NCBI RefSeq assembly: GCF_001422645.1
Contig: NZ_LMLR01000001.1
Coordinates: 188,325-252,324, forward strand
Direction of reading: 5' to 3'
DNA: 64,000 nt
Source: Arthrobacter sp. Leaf69
GTDB taxonomy: Bacteria; Actinomycetota; Actinomycetes; Actinomycetales; Micrococcaceae
Part shown: piece after piece, positions 49,060 through 58,428 of the stretch
Numbering within the stretch: position 1 is the first letter of the stretch
Layout of the letters: every line of letters begins with the position of its first letter
Translations under genes and position numbers: made by a program
The notes under the pieces: generated by a model
Databases searched by the model: none
What the model was told of the DNA's origin: nothing
Seen by the model: the letters and a program-made list of their open reading frames with translations, nothing else

Positions 49060-50874
49060 GTGAATAATCCGGCCGAAATGGTTGTCCCCAGAGTCCAGGC
49101 AGCAATTGCCAGCGCGTTCGGCGAAGAGTACCGCGGGACGGATCCCGTGGTCCGGCCCTCGCAGTTCGCGGACATCCAGATCAACGCCGCCATGGCGCTG
49201 GCCAAGAAGGTCGGCCTGCCGCCGCGGGACGCCGCCGCCCGGATTGTCGAGGCCCTCGACCTGGACGGGATCTGCACCGCCGTCGAGATCTCCGGACCCG
49301 GCTTCATCAACCTGACCTTCGACGGGACGTGGATCGAAGAGCTGCTCAATGCCGAGTCTCCCGGCGTCCAGGCCGCGCCGCCGGCGGAGGCCCAGCGCGT
49401 CGTCGTCGACTATTCCTCCCCTAACGTTGCGAAGGAAATGCATGTCGGCCACCTGCGCACCACGGTGGTGGGGGACAGCCTCGTGAAGGTTTTCGAGGCG
49501 CTGGGGGACACGGTCATCCGGCAGAACCACATCGGCGACTGGGGCACCCCGTTCGGCATGCTGATCGAGCACTGGCTGGAGGTCGGCGAGGATTCCCCTG
49601 AAGCGGCACTGCTGGTTGATGACCCCAGCGCCTTCTACCAGGCCGCCCGCGCCAAGTTCGACGCCTCCGCCACCGACGAGGAAGGCTTCGCCACGCGCGC
49701 AAGGCTCCGCGTGGTGGCGCTGCAGGGCGGCGACCAGGAGACGTTCGCCGTCTGGCAGCGGCTTGTGGCCCAGTCCAAGCGCTACTTCAACGCCATCTAC
49801 TCCATGCTGGGGATCAGCCTCACCGACGACCACATCGCGGGCGAAAGCTCCTACGACGCCCATCTTGCACAGCTGTGCCAGGAACTCGAGGACCGCGGCA
49901 TCGCCCGGATCAGCGACGGCGCCCTGTGCACCTTCCCCGCCGGATTCACCGGCCGCGACGGCCTCCCGATGCCGCTCATCATCCGCAAGTCCGACGGCGG
50001 CTACGGCTACGGCACCACGGACCTCGCCACCATCCGCTACAGGGTCCGAGAGCTCGAGGCCAACCGCGTTCTCTACGTCGTGGGCGCCCCGCAGAACATG
50101 CACCTGCGCATGGTCATGGCCACGGCCCGCGACGCCGGCTGGCTGCCGGACACAGTGGAAGCCGTGCACGTCCAGATCGGCAACGTGCTGGGGGAGGACG
50201 GGAAGATCCTGAAGTCCCGTTCCGGTGCCCCGGTCAAACTGATGGCCCTGCTGGAAGAAGCCGTGGACCGCGCCCGCGCCGTCATCGACGCCAGCCGGCC
50301 CGAACTCACGGAGGACGAACGCGCCGTGACCGCCCGTCAGGTGGGCATCGGCGCAGTCAAGTACGCCGACCTCTCCGTCGGGCACGACACTGAATACGTT
50401 TTTGACTTCGACCGGATGCTGGCCCTGAGCGGCAACACCGGTCCCTATGTGCAGTACGCCGCCGCGCGGATCCGTTCGATCCTGCGCAAGGCCGGGGTGC
50501 TTGAGCAGCACACGGCTGCAACCGGTGCTGCCGGAACCAACGCGGCCGGGACCAACGCGGCCGGGACCGACAGCGACGGCGGCACGCCGGCGACGGTGAT
50601 CGCCGTCGTCGAACCCGCCGAACGCGCACTGGCCCTGCACCTCCTTGAGTACGGCGCCACGCTGCACAAGGTGCGCGAGGTGCTGGAGCCGCACCGGCTG
50701 TGCACGTACCTGTTCGAACTTGCGCAGCTCTTCACGTCCTTCTACGACCAGTGCCCGGTGCTGAAGTCCGAGGACTCGGTCCGGGAATCGCGGCTGGCCC
50801 TCTGCGCCCTGGTCCTGCGCCGGCTGTCCGAGGGACTGGACCTCCTCGGCATCGAGACGCCGGAGAACATGTGA
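49060..50874 (+). CDS. argS: Arginyl-tRNA synthetase
   Basis: A 604-aa class I synthetase charging tRNA-Arg. It has the N-terminal Add-1 domain (about 5-95), the HIGH motif as HVGH at 128-131, and a C-terminal DALR anticodon domain (LALHLLEYGATLHKVREVLEPHRLC). Between them, about 490-515, is an insert of Ala/Gly/Thr repeats (AGTNAAGTNAAGT). GTG 49060 gives the best N-terminus. menD overlaps its stop by 4 nt. In many actinobacteria argS lies next to lysA-hom; this location suggests a second copy or a relocated gene. Confidence 0.93.
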   Translation: MNNPAEMVVPRVQAAIASAFGEEYRGTDPVVRPSQFADIQINAAMALAKKVGLPPRDAAARIVEALDLDGICTAVEISGPGFINLTFDGTWIEELLNAESPGVQAAPPAEAQRVVVDYSSPNVAKEMHVGHLRTTVVGDSLVKVFEALGDTVIRQNHIGDWGTPFGMLIEHWLEVGEDSPEAALLVDDPSAFYQAARAKFDASATDEEGFATRARLRVVALQGGDQETFAVWQRLVAQSKRYFNAIYSMLGISLTDDHIAGESSYDAHLAQLCQELEDRGIARISDGALCTFPAGFTGRDGLPMPLIIRKSDGGYGYGTTDLATIRYRVRELEANRVLYVVGAPQNMHLRMVMATARDAGWLPDTVEAVHVQIGNVLGEDGKILKSRSGAPVKLMALLEEAVDRARAVIDASRPELTEDERAVTARQVGIGAVKYADLSVGHDTEYVFDFDRMLALSGNTGPYVQYAAARIRSILRKAGVLEQHTAATGAAGTNAAGTNAAGTDSDGGTPATVIAVVEPAERALALHLLEYGATLHKVREVLEPHRLCTYLFELAQLFTSFYDQCPVLKSEDSVRESRLALCALVLRRLSEGLDLLGIETPENM

Positions 50875-52592
50875 GCGCAGGGGAGCTGAATGCGGAGGAG
50901 CTGAGCGCACTGGATTCCGCGCGGATCGCAGTCGCCGCCCTGCTGCTTGAAGGAGTGCGCTACGTGGTGGTGGCACCGGGCTCGCGTTCCGCCCCGATGG
51001 CCTATGCCCTGGCCGAAGCCGACGCCGCCGGACGGGTCGAACTGCTGGTCCGGATCGATGAACGGGATGCCGGCTTCACGGCGCTAGGGCTGGCACTGGC
51101 CACCGGGGCGCCCGCAGCCGTCCTCACCACCTCGGGAACCGCCGTCGGGAATCTCCTGCCGGCCGTGATGGAGGCCAACCACGCCGCGGTTCCGCTCGTG
51201 GTGGTCTCGGCCGACCGTCCGGAGGAACTTCGGGGGACGGGCGCCAACCAGACCACGGTGCAGCTGGACCTGTTCGGCGAGCACGTCCGCTTCGCCGCCG
51301 ACGTGCCCGCCGGCAGTGACCCGCGGCGCGCCGTCGAGACCGCCCTCAGCGCAGCCACCGGGGCCTTCGAGGACACCCCGCCCGGGCCGGTGCAACTCAA
51401 CCTGGCCTTCCGCGACCCCCTCGTTCCCGCCCCCGGCGACCAGCTGCCGCCCGAGTCCGGCCGCCGGGTGTACCGCGCGCCCCGCGGCCCGCTGGCCCTC
51501 GATTTCCCGCCGGCCTCTCCCGGCCTGCCGGAACGGCGCACCGTGGTGCTCGCAGGGCACGACGCCGGGCCCGTAGCCGAGGCCTTCGCCCGCGCACACG
51601 GCCTGCCGTTGCTGGCCGAGCCGTCCTCCAACGCGAGGTTCGGGCCGAACGCGGTGGGACCGTACCGGATTGTCCTCGACGCGTTCGGTCCGGAGTCGGC
51701 GCAGCCCATCGAGCGGGTGGTGCTCTTCGGGCGGCCCACCCTCTCGCGCCCGGTGAGTGCCCTGCTGGCCCGCGCCGACATTCCCTCCGCCCTGTACCAG
51801 CCGGTGCCCGTGGCCTGGTACGAGCCGGGCCGCCGCACCGAACTCCCGCTAGACAACCTGGGGGACCTGGCCGATTTCGCCGGCCGGGGCTCCGCGGCGT
51901 GGCTGGATGCCTGGCTCCTGGCCGGGGCCGCCGCCCAGCACGCCGTTGACCAGGTGCTGTCCGGCTCCGCCGCGGCCACCGGGCCGGCGGTCGGCGCCCT
52001 CGTCTGGGAACATTCCCGCGGCCAGCTCGTGCTCGGCTCGTCCAACGGCATCCGCGACGTCGACCTCGCCGGCGCGCCCGCTCCGGAGCCGGGCGCCGTC
52101 GTCTTCGCCAACCGCGGTCTCTCCGGGATCGACGGGACCCTGGCCACCGCCACCGGCATCGCCTTGGGCGGCCGGCAGGAAACCACGGTGCTGCTGGGCG
52201 ACGTCACGTTCCTGCACGACGCCGGCGGGCTGCTCCTCGGCGCGGGGGAAGAGGAACCTGCGTTGCGGATCGTCGTCCTCAACGACGCCGGCGGGGCCAT
52301 CTTCGGCCTGCTGGAACACGGCGCCGTCGAGGCCGCGGGCCGGTACGGAACCGCCGTCGAACGCCTCTTCGGCACCCCGCATGGTGTGGACCTTGCGGCC
52401 CTCGCGGCAGCCTACGGCGTCGCGCACCGTGCGGTCAGCACGACGGCGGAGCTCGCCGCGGCGCTGGCGGAGCCGTGGCAGGGGCGCAGCATCATCGAGG
52501 TGAGGACGGAGCGGCACGGGCTGCGGGAGCTGCACCAGCGCGTCCGGGCAGCCGTGGGTGCTGCCGTGGCCGGAGTCCTCGCCGCGGAATAG
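50871..52592 (+). CDS. menD: SEPHCHC synthase
   Basis: A 573-aa ThDP-dependent enzyme adding 2-oxoglutarate to isochorismate in menaquinone synthesis. PGSRSAPMAYAL (about 36), the activating Glu in RIDERDAGF (about 65), and the metal/ThDP motif GDVTFLHDAGGLL (about 443) are in place. The GTG start overlaps the argS stop (GTGA), so translation is coupled. It ends 27 nt before a perfect palindrome. Confidence 0.93.
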   Translation: MSAGELNAEELSALDSARIAVAALLLEGVRYVVVAPGSRSAPMAYALAEADAAGRVELLVRIDERDAGFTALGLALATGAPAAVLTTSGTAVGNLLPAVMEANHAAVPLVVVSADRPEELRGTGANQTTVQLDLFGEHVRFAADVPAGSDPRRAVETALSAATGAFEDTPPGPVQLNLAFRDPLVPAPGDQLPPESGRRVYRAPRGPLALDFPPASPGLPERRTVVLAGHDAGPVAEAFARAHGLPLLAEPSSNARFGPNAVGPYRIVLDAFGPESAQPIERVVLFGRPTLSRPVSALLARADIPSALYQPVPVAWYEPGRRTELPLDNLGDLADFAGRGSAAWLDAWLLAGAAAQHAVDQVLSGSAAATGPAVGALVWEHSRGQLVLGSSNGIRDVDLAGAPAPEPGAVVFANRGLSGIDGTLATATGIALGGRQETTVLLGDVTFLHDAGGLLLGAGEEEPALRIVVLNDAGGAIFGLLEHGAVEAAGRYGTAVERLFGTPHGVDLAALAAAYGVAHRAVSTTAELAAALAEPWQGRSIIEVRTERHGLRELHQRVRAAVGAAVAGVLAAE

Positions 52593-52619
52593 TCCCTCGC
52601 CGGGAAATCGCTACGGAAA

Positions 52620-52657
52620 CGGACAGCCGCTACGTGGATCCACGTAGCGGCTGTCCG
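52620..52657 (+). terminator. Perfect 38-bp palindrome after menD
   Basis: A 19-nt arm (CGGACAGCCGCTACGTGGA) and its exact complement meet without a spacer at GGATCC. It is 27 nt after the menD stop. Confidence 0.6.
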
Positions 52658-52714
52658 AATACGCCGCGGATGCTTGCTTCCGGGTGAGGGATGCCGACGT
52701 TCTCCTAGCAGTGC

Positions 52715-53014
52715 GCCGCGCGAAGTGCCCTGGGACGCGTCTTGCACCTGGCGACGCTCTTCTACCTTGGCGCGGCGCTAATTTCCCTGCGCGCCCGTAT
52801 ACCTGCCGCGTCAGGGCTTTCGCGCCGCGCAGAACGGGAACCGCGTCGCACATCTGGCCCGTCCACGAGGGAACGTGCCGGCCGACGCGTATCGCACCTG
52901 GCGATGCGCTCTCAGCTTGGCGCTCCGCAAATTGCCGTGCGCGCCCGTATACCCGCCGCGTCAGGGCTTTCGCGTACCGCACAGCAGGAGGCGCGTCGCG
53001 GAGCGGGAACGAGG
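52715..53014. repeat. Two 150-bp imperfect tandem repeats
   Basis: Two units with a 150-nt period: GCACCTGGCGAYGCTC-like boxes at 52744 and 52894, CGCGCCCGTATACCYGCCG near 52790 and 52940, and GCGTCAGGGCTTTCGCG at 52808 and 52958. The period keeps the frame, which is why false long open frames run through here on both strands. It fills most of the 527-nt gap between menD and the DUF559 gene; a related 17-bp box recurs at 54133. Confidence 0.75.
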
Positions 53015-53119
53015 GTCGCGCGGGGCGCGGCCTGGTCGCACAACGTGAACCGCGTCGGGTTGTCCACATGGTGCGGCTGGGGGATAGAGTCGCTGCCGCG
53101 GGGCTGGCACCTTCGTTCC

Positions 53120-54073
53120 ATGAACGAGCTCCCTACGTTGATCCTTGCCCGCGAGCACATCCAGCAGGGCCTGACGCCCAAGGAGCTGGCCAGCCGTTGC
53201 CGCTCGGGCTCGCTGGTCCGGGTGCGGCGGGGTGTTTATGTCGACGGCGGCGCCTGGCGGGCCTTGAACCCCTGGGAACAGTACCGGGTCCGGGTCAGTG
53301 CAGCGGCCGAGACCTTCGTTGCTCCGACGATCTTTTCATGGCACTCCGCAGCGTCGGTCTGGCGCATTCCGACCGTCGGAATACAGCAACCGGTGCATGC
53401 ACTGACGCTGCAAAACGACGGCGGACGCTCTAGGGCGGGGGTGGTGCGGCACTACGTCCCACCCGCCGGAATGAATTGTGTCCGGCGGGACGGGCTGCTG
53501 GTGACCGGGCGAGTTCGTACCGTGCTGGATCTCGCGGCCTTCTCACCGTTTGCCGAGGCAGTAGTGCCCGTGGACCATGTGCTCAAAGCGGACGCTGCGC
53601 AACGTCTTCCGGCCCTCTCTAAGGAGCAGCTCTTGGCCGGAATCGAGGGCAATTACACCGCGGCAGCCTCGAAGCGGATCCGGGCGGCCGTGGAGTTCGC
53701 TGATCCGCGGTCCGGATCTGCCGGCGAGTCATACAGCCGGGCCATCATGTGGATGGCCGGGTTCGAAGCGCCGGAACTCCAGCACGAGGTGCGTGATGTC
53801 TTAGGACTCGTCGGTTACACGGACTACTACTGGGACGGCGTGCGCGTGGCTGGCGAGTTCGACGGAGTCGAAAAGTACGTCAGGCCCGAATACCTCAAGG
53901 GCCGGACCGTCTCCCAGGCCGTCGTCGACGAGAAGGAACGGGAGAATCGAATCAGGGCATTGGGAAACGGCGTGGTCCGCTGGGTCTGGGCCGATCTGAT
54001 GGCAGCCGGGCAACTCGAAAGGAAGCTGGCAGCGGCGGGAGTGCCCCGTCGTCGTGCGCGGTCTGCCCGGTGA
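53120..54073 (+). CDS. AbiEi-like / DUF559 nuclease-fold protein (copy 1)
   Basis: A 317-aa protein. The N-terminus (about 1-75) is a winged-HTH like AbiEi antitoxin or 'type IV TA' regulators (LTPKELASRCRSGSLVRVRRGVYV, quoted in part). The C-terminal ~120 residues resemble DUF559/Vsr-type endonuclease-like domains: GYTDYYWDGVRVAGEFDGVEKY has the D-x(n)-E-x-D-G-x-x-K arrangement. No toxin gene is next to it. The start at 53120 excludes an upstream open frame that only exists because of the 150-bp tandem repeats. A related protein is at 62147-62983. Function unknown. Confidence 0.75.
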   Translation: MNELPTLILAREHIQQGLTPKELASRCRSGSLVRVRRGVYVDGGAWRALNPWEQYRVRVSAAAETFVAPTIFSWHSAASVWRIPTVGIQQPVHALTLQNDGGRSRAGVVRHYVPPAGMNCVRRDGLLVTGRVRTVLDLAAFSPFAEAVVPVDHVLKADAAQRLPALSKEQLLAGIEGNYTAAASKRIRAAVEFADPRSGSAGESYSRAIMWMAGFEAPELQHEVRDVLGLVGYTDYYWDGVRVAGEFDGVEKYVRPEYLKGRTVSQAVVDEKERENRIRALGNGVVRWVWADLMAAGQLERKLAAAGVPRRRARSAR

Positions 54074-54102
54074 CTGCGATGCGCAATCGGACCCAGGAGG
54101 CG

Positions 54103-54149
54103 CAAAAGCCCTGGCGCTACCGGAATACGGCAGCGTCAGGGCTTTTGCG
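54103..54149. terminator. Terminator between DUF559 gene and ABC transporter
   Basis: A 17-bp stem (GCAAAAGCCCTGGCGCT with AGCGTCAGGGCTTTTGC, one G-U) with a 13-nt loop lies between convergent genes. Its right arm matches the box repeated at 52808 and 52958. Confidence 0.7.
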
Positions 54150-54187
54150 GGTCGCCCGGCGGAATCCGCCGCGCAGGCGTGCGGAAG

Positions 54188-54991
54188 CTACTCCGCGATG
54201 TCGATGTGCGTCGGGTCGAGCACCCGGCGGAGGAATTCCTTGGTGCGGGCATGGGTGGGGGCGCTGATGACCTGCTCCGCCACACCTTCCTCGACGACGA
54301 CGCCGCCGTCCATGAACACCACACGGTCGGCAACCTCGCGGGCGAAGCCCATCTCGTGGGTCACCACCAGCATGGTCATGCCCTCCTTGGCCAGGTTCCG
54401 CATGACGGCCAGCACGTCGCCCACGGTCTCAGGGTCCAGGGCCGAGGTGGGCTCGTCGAACAGCATCAGCTCGGGGTCCATGCTGAGCGCGCGGGCAATG
54501 GCCACCCGCTGCTGCTGGCCGCCGGAGAGCTCGTCAGGGAAGCGGTCGGAAAGGTGTCCCAGGCCCACCCGCTCCAGATTCCGCATCGCCACGGCCGAGG
54601 CGTCCGCCTGGCTGCGCTTGAGCACCTTGGTCTGCGAGATGGTGCAGTTGCCCAGGGCGCTGAGGTGCGGGAAGAGGTTGAACTGCTGGAAGACCATGCC
54701 CACCTTGCGGCGCATCTTGTCGATGTCCACATCCGGGTCGGTTGCCTCGAAGCCGCCCACATGGACGCTGCCCACGTTGGGCTGCTCCAGCAGGTTGACG
54801 CAGCGGAGCAGGGTGGACTTGCCGGAGCCGGACGGGCCGATCAGGCACACCACCTCGCCGGGCTTCACCTCGAGGCTGATGCCCTTGAGTACTTCGTTGG
54901 ATCCGTAGGACTTACGGAGATCCGTGATGGACACGCCGGCGGCCTTCACGGCCCCGCTGCGGTCATCGGCGTTCTGTACGACGTCGTTCAT
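54188..54991 (-). CDS. Polar amino-acid ABC transporter, ATP-binding protein
   Basis: A 267-aa GlnQ/ArtP-type ATPase. Walker [10 protein letters not shown] (about 48-56), Q-loop FQQFNLFPH, signature [10 protein letters not shown] (about 150) and Walker [13 protein letters not shown] are complete. The start at 54991 removes a longer frame that runs into the permease gene. It is the last gene of a three-gene transporter unit and lies 11 nt after the permease stop. Substrate not defined; glutamine/glutamate-type amino acids are typical. Confidence 0.93.
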   Translation of the reverse strand: MNDVVQNADDRSGAVKAAGVSITDLRKSYGSNEVLKGISLEVKPGEVVCLIGPSGSGKSTLLRCVNLLEQPNVGSVHVGGFEATDPDVDIDKMRRKVGMVFQQFNLFPHLSALGNCTISQTKVLKRSQADASAVAMRNLERVGLGHLSDRFPDELSGGQQQRVAIARALSMDPELMLFDEPTSALDPETVGDVLAVMRNLAKEGMTMLVVTHEMGFAREVADRVVFMDGGVVVEEGVAEQVISAPTHARTKEFLRRVLDPTHIDIAE

Positions 54992-55002
54992 GACTGTCCT
55001 GC

Positions 55003-55794
55003 CTATCGCTTCGTCCGCGCGGAGCGGCTTTCGAACTTCCGGGCCAAGAGGCTCAGCGGGATGGTGATCACCAGGTAGAAGGCGCCGGCCACGAGCAGCG
55101 GCGTGAGGCCCGCACCCAGGCTGGAGATGCCGTCGCGGCCGAACTTCGTCAGCTCGTACTGCGAGGCGGTGAGGCCCAGCACGTAGATGAGTGAGGAGTC
55201 CTTGGTCAGGAGGATGACTTCGTTGGTCAGCGGCGGCAGGACGATCCTGAACGCCTGCGGGATGACAATCGAGATCATGGCCCGCCACTGCGGCATGCCC
55301 AGCGAACGGGCGGCCTCCATCTGGCCTTTGGGCACAGCCTGGAGTCCGGCGCGCAGGGTTTCGGCGATGTAGGCGGCCGCCACCATGCCGAGCGAGATCA
55401 TGGCCACCACGGTCACGTTCCAGGAGACTCCGAAGGCCAGCGGGACGCCGTAGCCGAAGGCGATGAACACCAGCAGGGCCGGGATCCCGCGGAAGAACTC
55501 GATGTAGCCCGTGGCCAGCCAGCGGTACAGCGGGAAGGAGGAGAGCTTCATAAGCGCCAGCAGCAGGCCGCCGGACAGGCCCACCATAAAGCCAAGGGCC
55601 GTGTAGATCAGGGTGTTCTTGAGGCCCACAAGGATGATGTCCGGGAACATCGGGCCAATCTTGCCGAAGTTGAAGACGCTGGTGCTGATGGTCTCCCAGT
55701 CCGTGGCCAGGATCAGGGCAACCATCGCCACCACAAAGATTCCGGCTTGGACGTACAGGCTGACTCTGGCTCGTTGACGTGCGGTCATTGCCAT
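55003..55794 (-). CDS. Polar amino-acid ABC transporter, permease
   Basis: A 263-aa membrane protein with about five spans and the HisM/GlnP-type EAA loop [21 protein letters not shown] (quoted in part). [31 protein letters not shown] is a typical GlnP segment. One permease only, so a homodimer is likely. It follows a hairpin (55823-55862) after the binding-protein gene, which may lower its expression relative to the binding protein. Confidence 0.92.
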   Translation of the reverse strand: MAMTARQRARVSLYVQAGIFVVAMVALILATDWETISTSVFNFGKIGPMFPDIILVGLKNTLIYTALGFMVGLSGGLLLALMKLSSFPLYRWLATGYIEFFRGIPALLVFIAFGYGVPLAFGVSWNVTVVAMISLGMVAAAYIAETLRAGLQAVPKGQMEAARSLGMPQWRAMISIVIPQAFRIVLPPLTNEVILLTKDSSLIYVLGLTASQYELTKFGRDGISSLGAGLTPLLVAGAFYLVITIPLSLLARKFESRSARTKR

Positions 55795-55822
55795 GGTGTT
55801 CTCACATTCGTTTCGCGCACGT

Positions 55823-55862
55823 GAGGCCCCGTACGGACTGTTCTACAGCGGTACGGGGCCTC
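55823..55862 (-). terminator. Intra-operon hairpin between binding-protein and permease genes
   Basis: A 12-bp perfect stem (GAGGCCCCGTAC with GTACGGGGCCTC) with a 16-nt loop, 29 nt after the binding-protein stop. Such hairpins often cause partial termination and stabilise the binding-protein mRNA. Confidence 0.6.
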
Positions 55863-55891
55863 AACTGCGTAGGTCTCAGGCCGGGTGCTGG

Positions 55892-56695
55892 CTACTTGGC
55901 GGCTTCGCCGAACCAAGTGGTCTCGAACTTCTTCAAGGTGCCGTCATCGGTCAGGCGCTTGAGCGTGCTGTTGACCTGGGTGGCCATCGCGGTGTTGCCC
56001 TTCTTGATGGCGATGCCGAGCTGCTCGCCGGTGGTGAAGTTCTCCACGCGCTTGAACTTGGGGTCATCCTTGACGGCGTAGGCGAGGACGGACTGGTTGC
56101 CCAGGGCGGCGTCAATGGTGCCGGCCTGCAGGGCCTGGACCAGGAGGCCGGTGTCCTCGAACTGCTGGGCGTCGAGGCCCTTCTCGGCGGCGAACTTGGC
56201 GCCGGTGGTCGCCTGCTGGACGCCCACCTTCTTGCCCTTGGCGCTCTCCAGGTCCGTGATCCCGGAAGCCTCGCTGGCCACGAGGGTCAGGTCGTCGTCC
56301 ATGTACGGGTCAGAGAAGTCCATGACCGACTTGCGGGTGTCCGTGATGGAGACGGAGGAAATGGAGACGTCGCACTGGGTCAGTGCGGTACCGGTCTCGA
56401 TAGCCTCGAAGGAGCTGTCCACAACGTTGAGTTCGGCCTTCAGGTCCTTGGCCACCTCTGCCGCGATGTCCATGTCGAAGCCGACGATCTTGCCGTCCTT
56501 CTGGAATTCGAACGGCTCGTAGGGAACGTCCGAGCAAACGGTCAGCTTGCCGGCGTTGATGAGCTGCACGCCGCCCTCTGAGGTGGCTGCGGGGGTGGAA
56601 CTGCCACCACAGGCCGTGAGCGTGAGAGCGCCGGCGGCGAGGATTGCGGCTGCCTTGGCGGCCAACTTTGCCGAGGCGAGGGACTTGAGCTGCAT
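55892..56695 (-). CDS. Polar amino-acid ABC transporter, substrate-binding lipoprotein
   Basis: A 267-aa solute-binding protein (family 3). A lipoprotein signal ends at LTACGG (lipidated Cys at about 29). The mature domain starts VQLINAGKLTVCSDVPYEPFEF and carries GFDMDIAAEVAKDL and the linker-region motif KKVGVQQATTG. Outer-face attached; binds the amino acid for the permease. GGGAAGAAACC precedes the ATG. It heads the three-gene unit. Confidence 0.93.
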   Translation of the reverse strand: MQLKSLASAKLAAKAAAILAAGALTLTACGGSSTPAATSEGGVQLINAGKLTVCSDVPYEPFEFQKDGKIVGFDMDIAAEVAKDLKAELNVVDSSFEAIETGTALTQCDVSISSVSITDTRKSVMDFSDPYMDDDLTLVASEASGITDLESAKGKKVGVQQATTGAKFAAEKGLDAQQFEDTGLLVQALQAGTIDAALGNQSVLAYAVKDDPKFKRVENFTTGEQLGIAIKKGNTAMATQVNSTLKRLTDDGTLKKFETTWFGEAAK

Positions 56696-56868
56696 GGTTT
56701 CTTCCCTTTTGTTGCAGGTTATTGCAGGAGCAGGCGTGACTAAATCGGCTTATAGTGTATCGCCGAATACGAGATGTGCATCACAGGAAACTTAGTTTCA
56801 CCATTGGATAACTATTCTCGAGACTAGCGCAAGGTGAAACGGCCGGAACATGTCTCCTATCCCGGACT

Positions 56869-58341
56869 CTAGCTGTTGATGCCGAGGGACTCCAGCATCG
56901 GCCGGAACTTCGCCCAGGTCTCCGCGAGCTCAGCTTCCGGGACGGAGCCCTCGACGACGCCGCAGCCGGCATAGAGCCGCACCGTCGTCGGGGACTCGAT
57001 AACGGCGCCGCGCAGCGCGATGCCCCATTCCCCGTTGCCGGCCGCGTCGAGCCAGCCGACCGGTCCGGCGTAGGGTCCGCGGTCCAGGTGTTCCAGTTTG
57101 CGGATCAGGGCGCCGGCAACAGCGGTCGGTGTGCCGCAGACCGCTGCCGTGGGATGCAGGGCGTTGATCAGGGCGAGACACGTGGGGACATGGCCCTCCA
57201 CCTCGGTCAGCTCAGCCTTCACGTCCGACGCGAGGTGCCAGACGTTGGGCAATTCCAGGATGAAGGGTTCGCTGTGCGCATTCATCGCTTCCGAGAACGG
57301 CGCCAGCTGGGTGGTGAGGGATTGGATGGCGATGTCGTGTTCGTGCCGCTGCTTTTCGGACCCCGCCAGCACCCGTTCCGCGAACTCCAGCGGCGAGCCG
57401 TCCATGCCGTCGGCGTCGCGGCGGTCCAGTGTGCCGGCCAGGACGCGGGCCTGCGCGGTGCGGCCCTCCACCTGGATCAGCATTTCCGGCGTGGCGCCCA
57501 CCAGTCCGTCGACGCCGTAGGTCCAGCATTCGCGGTACCGCGCGGACAGCTCGCGCAGCACCTGGGCGGCATTCACGCCGGTGGGCAGGGTCGCCACGAT
57601 GTCCCGGGCCAGCACCAGCTTCTCCAGCGCCCCGGACCGGATCTCTTCGACCCCGGAGGCGACGGCGGCCATCCAGTCTTCCTCGCCCAGCGATCCGGTG
57701 TGCAGCGTTGCCCCGGCGGCCAGTGGCAGGGGGCGGACGACGGCGCGGCCCGCCTGCACGGTGGTCGTGCCCGCCGCACCCCCGGCTGCACTGAAAGCGG
57801 TGCCGTCCCCGGCCGAGTCGGCGCCCGCCCCGGAGCTGTCAACAAAAGAGCCGTCCGCCAGGGCGCCGGCGCCGGCCAGGGCACCAGCCGCAGAGCCGCC
57901 GTCAATCCATTGGGTGAGTGCCGCGCGCGCGCCGGCCTCGGTGAGTTCGACGTCGTCGAACGTCAGCTGGGTGAGCCAGGCCGTGCCGTCGCGCAGTCCG
58001 ACGACGATTTCGGGGACGATCAGCCGCGACGCGTGGGCGGAGGCTTTGGAGAAGGCGAAGGAACCGAACGCGACCGGGCCGGTGCCGGGCCGTTCCACCG
58101 CGTCCTCAATCTCGGCCTCAAGGACCAGATGGCGCCACCAGATGTCTGCCTCGAGGAAACGCTCGGGTCCCGTGGCGGTAAACCGGGCCACTTCGCCGAA
58201 GCCGACCAGGCCCGCTTCGCGGCGGGTCCAGCAGAGCAGGTCGTCACGGACCAGAAACGACGGCAGCCCCCCGGGAAATGATTCTGCATCGAGGGGCACT
58301 GTAAGTGTTCTGATAATTCTGGTACGGAACGCGCTGGTCAT
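56869..58341 (-). CDS. menF: Isochorismate synthase
   Basis: A 490-aa chorismate-binding enzyme opening the menaquinone branch. The C-terminal catalytic half (about 220-485) includes LEKLVLARDIVATLP, ARVLAGTLDRRD, SEKQRHEHDIAIQSL, HPTAAVCGTPTA and LDRGPYAGPVGW. The N-terminal half has a low-complexity Ala/Gly/Ser insert (about 148-190), longer than usual. It diverges from menG over 87 nt, so men genes may share control here. Confidence 0.92.
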   Translation of the reverse strand: MTSAFRTRIIRTLTVPLDAESFPGGLPSFLVRDDLLCWTRREAGLVGFGEVARFTATGPERFLEADIWWRHLVLEAEIEDAVERPGTGPVAFGSFAFSKASAHASRLIVPEIVVGLRDGTAWLTQLTFDDVELTEAGARAALTQWIDGGSAAGALAGAGALADGSFVDSSGAGADSAGDGTAFSAAGGAAGTTTVQAGRAVVRPLPLAAGATLHTGSLGEEDWMAAVASGVEEIRSGALEKLVLARDIVATLPTGVNAAQVLRELSARYRECWTYGVDGLVGATPEMLIQVEGRTAQARVLAGTLDRRDADGMDGSPLEFAERVLAGSEKQRHEHDIAIQSLTTQLAPFSEAMNAHSEPFILELPNVWHLASDVKAELTEVEGHVPTCLALINALHPTAAVCGTPTAVAGALIRKLEHLDRGPYAGPVGWLDAAGNGEWGIALRGAVIESPTTVRLYAGCGVVEGSVPEAELAETWAKFRPMLESLGINS

Positions 58342-58416
58342 AGTGAGATAACACTACTCCCGCGCCCACCGGACTCCCTGCTCAGGGCGTGGTTCGTGGG
58401 TGTGCCGAACATTTGA

Positions 58417-58422
58417 GACAAT
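58417..58422 (+). promoter_or_regulatory. -10 box of leaderless menG
   Basis: GACAAT ends 6 nt before the GTG at 58429. Confidence 0.4.
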
Positions 58423-58428
58423 GTCAGG

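Noticed and set aside
48892..50976. Long minus-strand open frame
   Set aside because: Antisense to argS; its last part only translates the 32-bp repeats.
52742..53119. Upstream extension of the DUF559 gene encoding two similar stretches (ARIPAASGLSR)
   Set aside because: The similarity comes from the in-frame 150-bp tandem DNA repeat; the real start at 53120 fits the conserved N-terminal domain.
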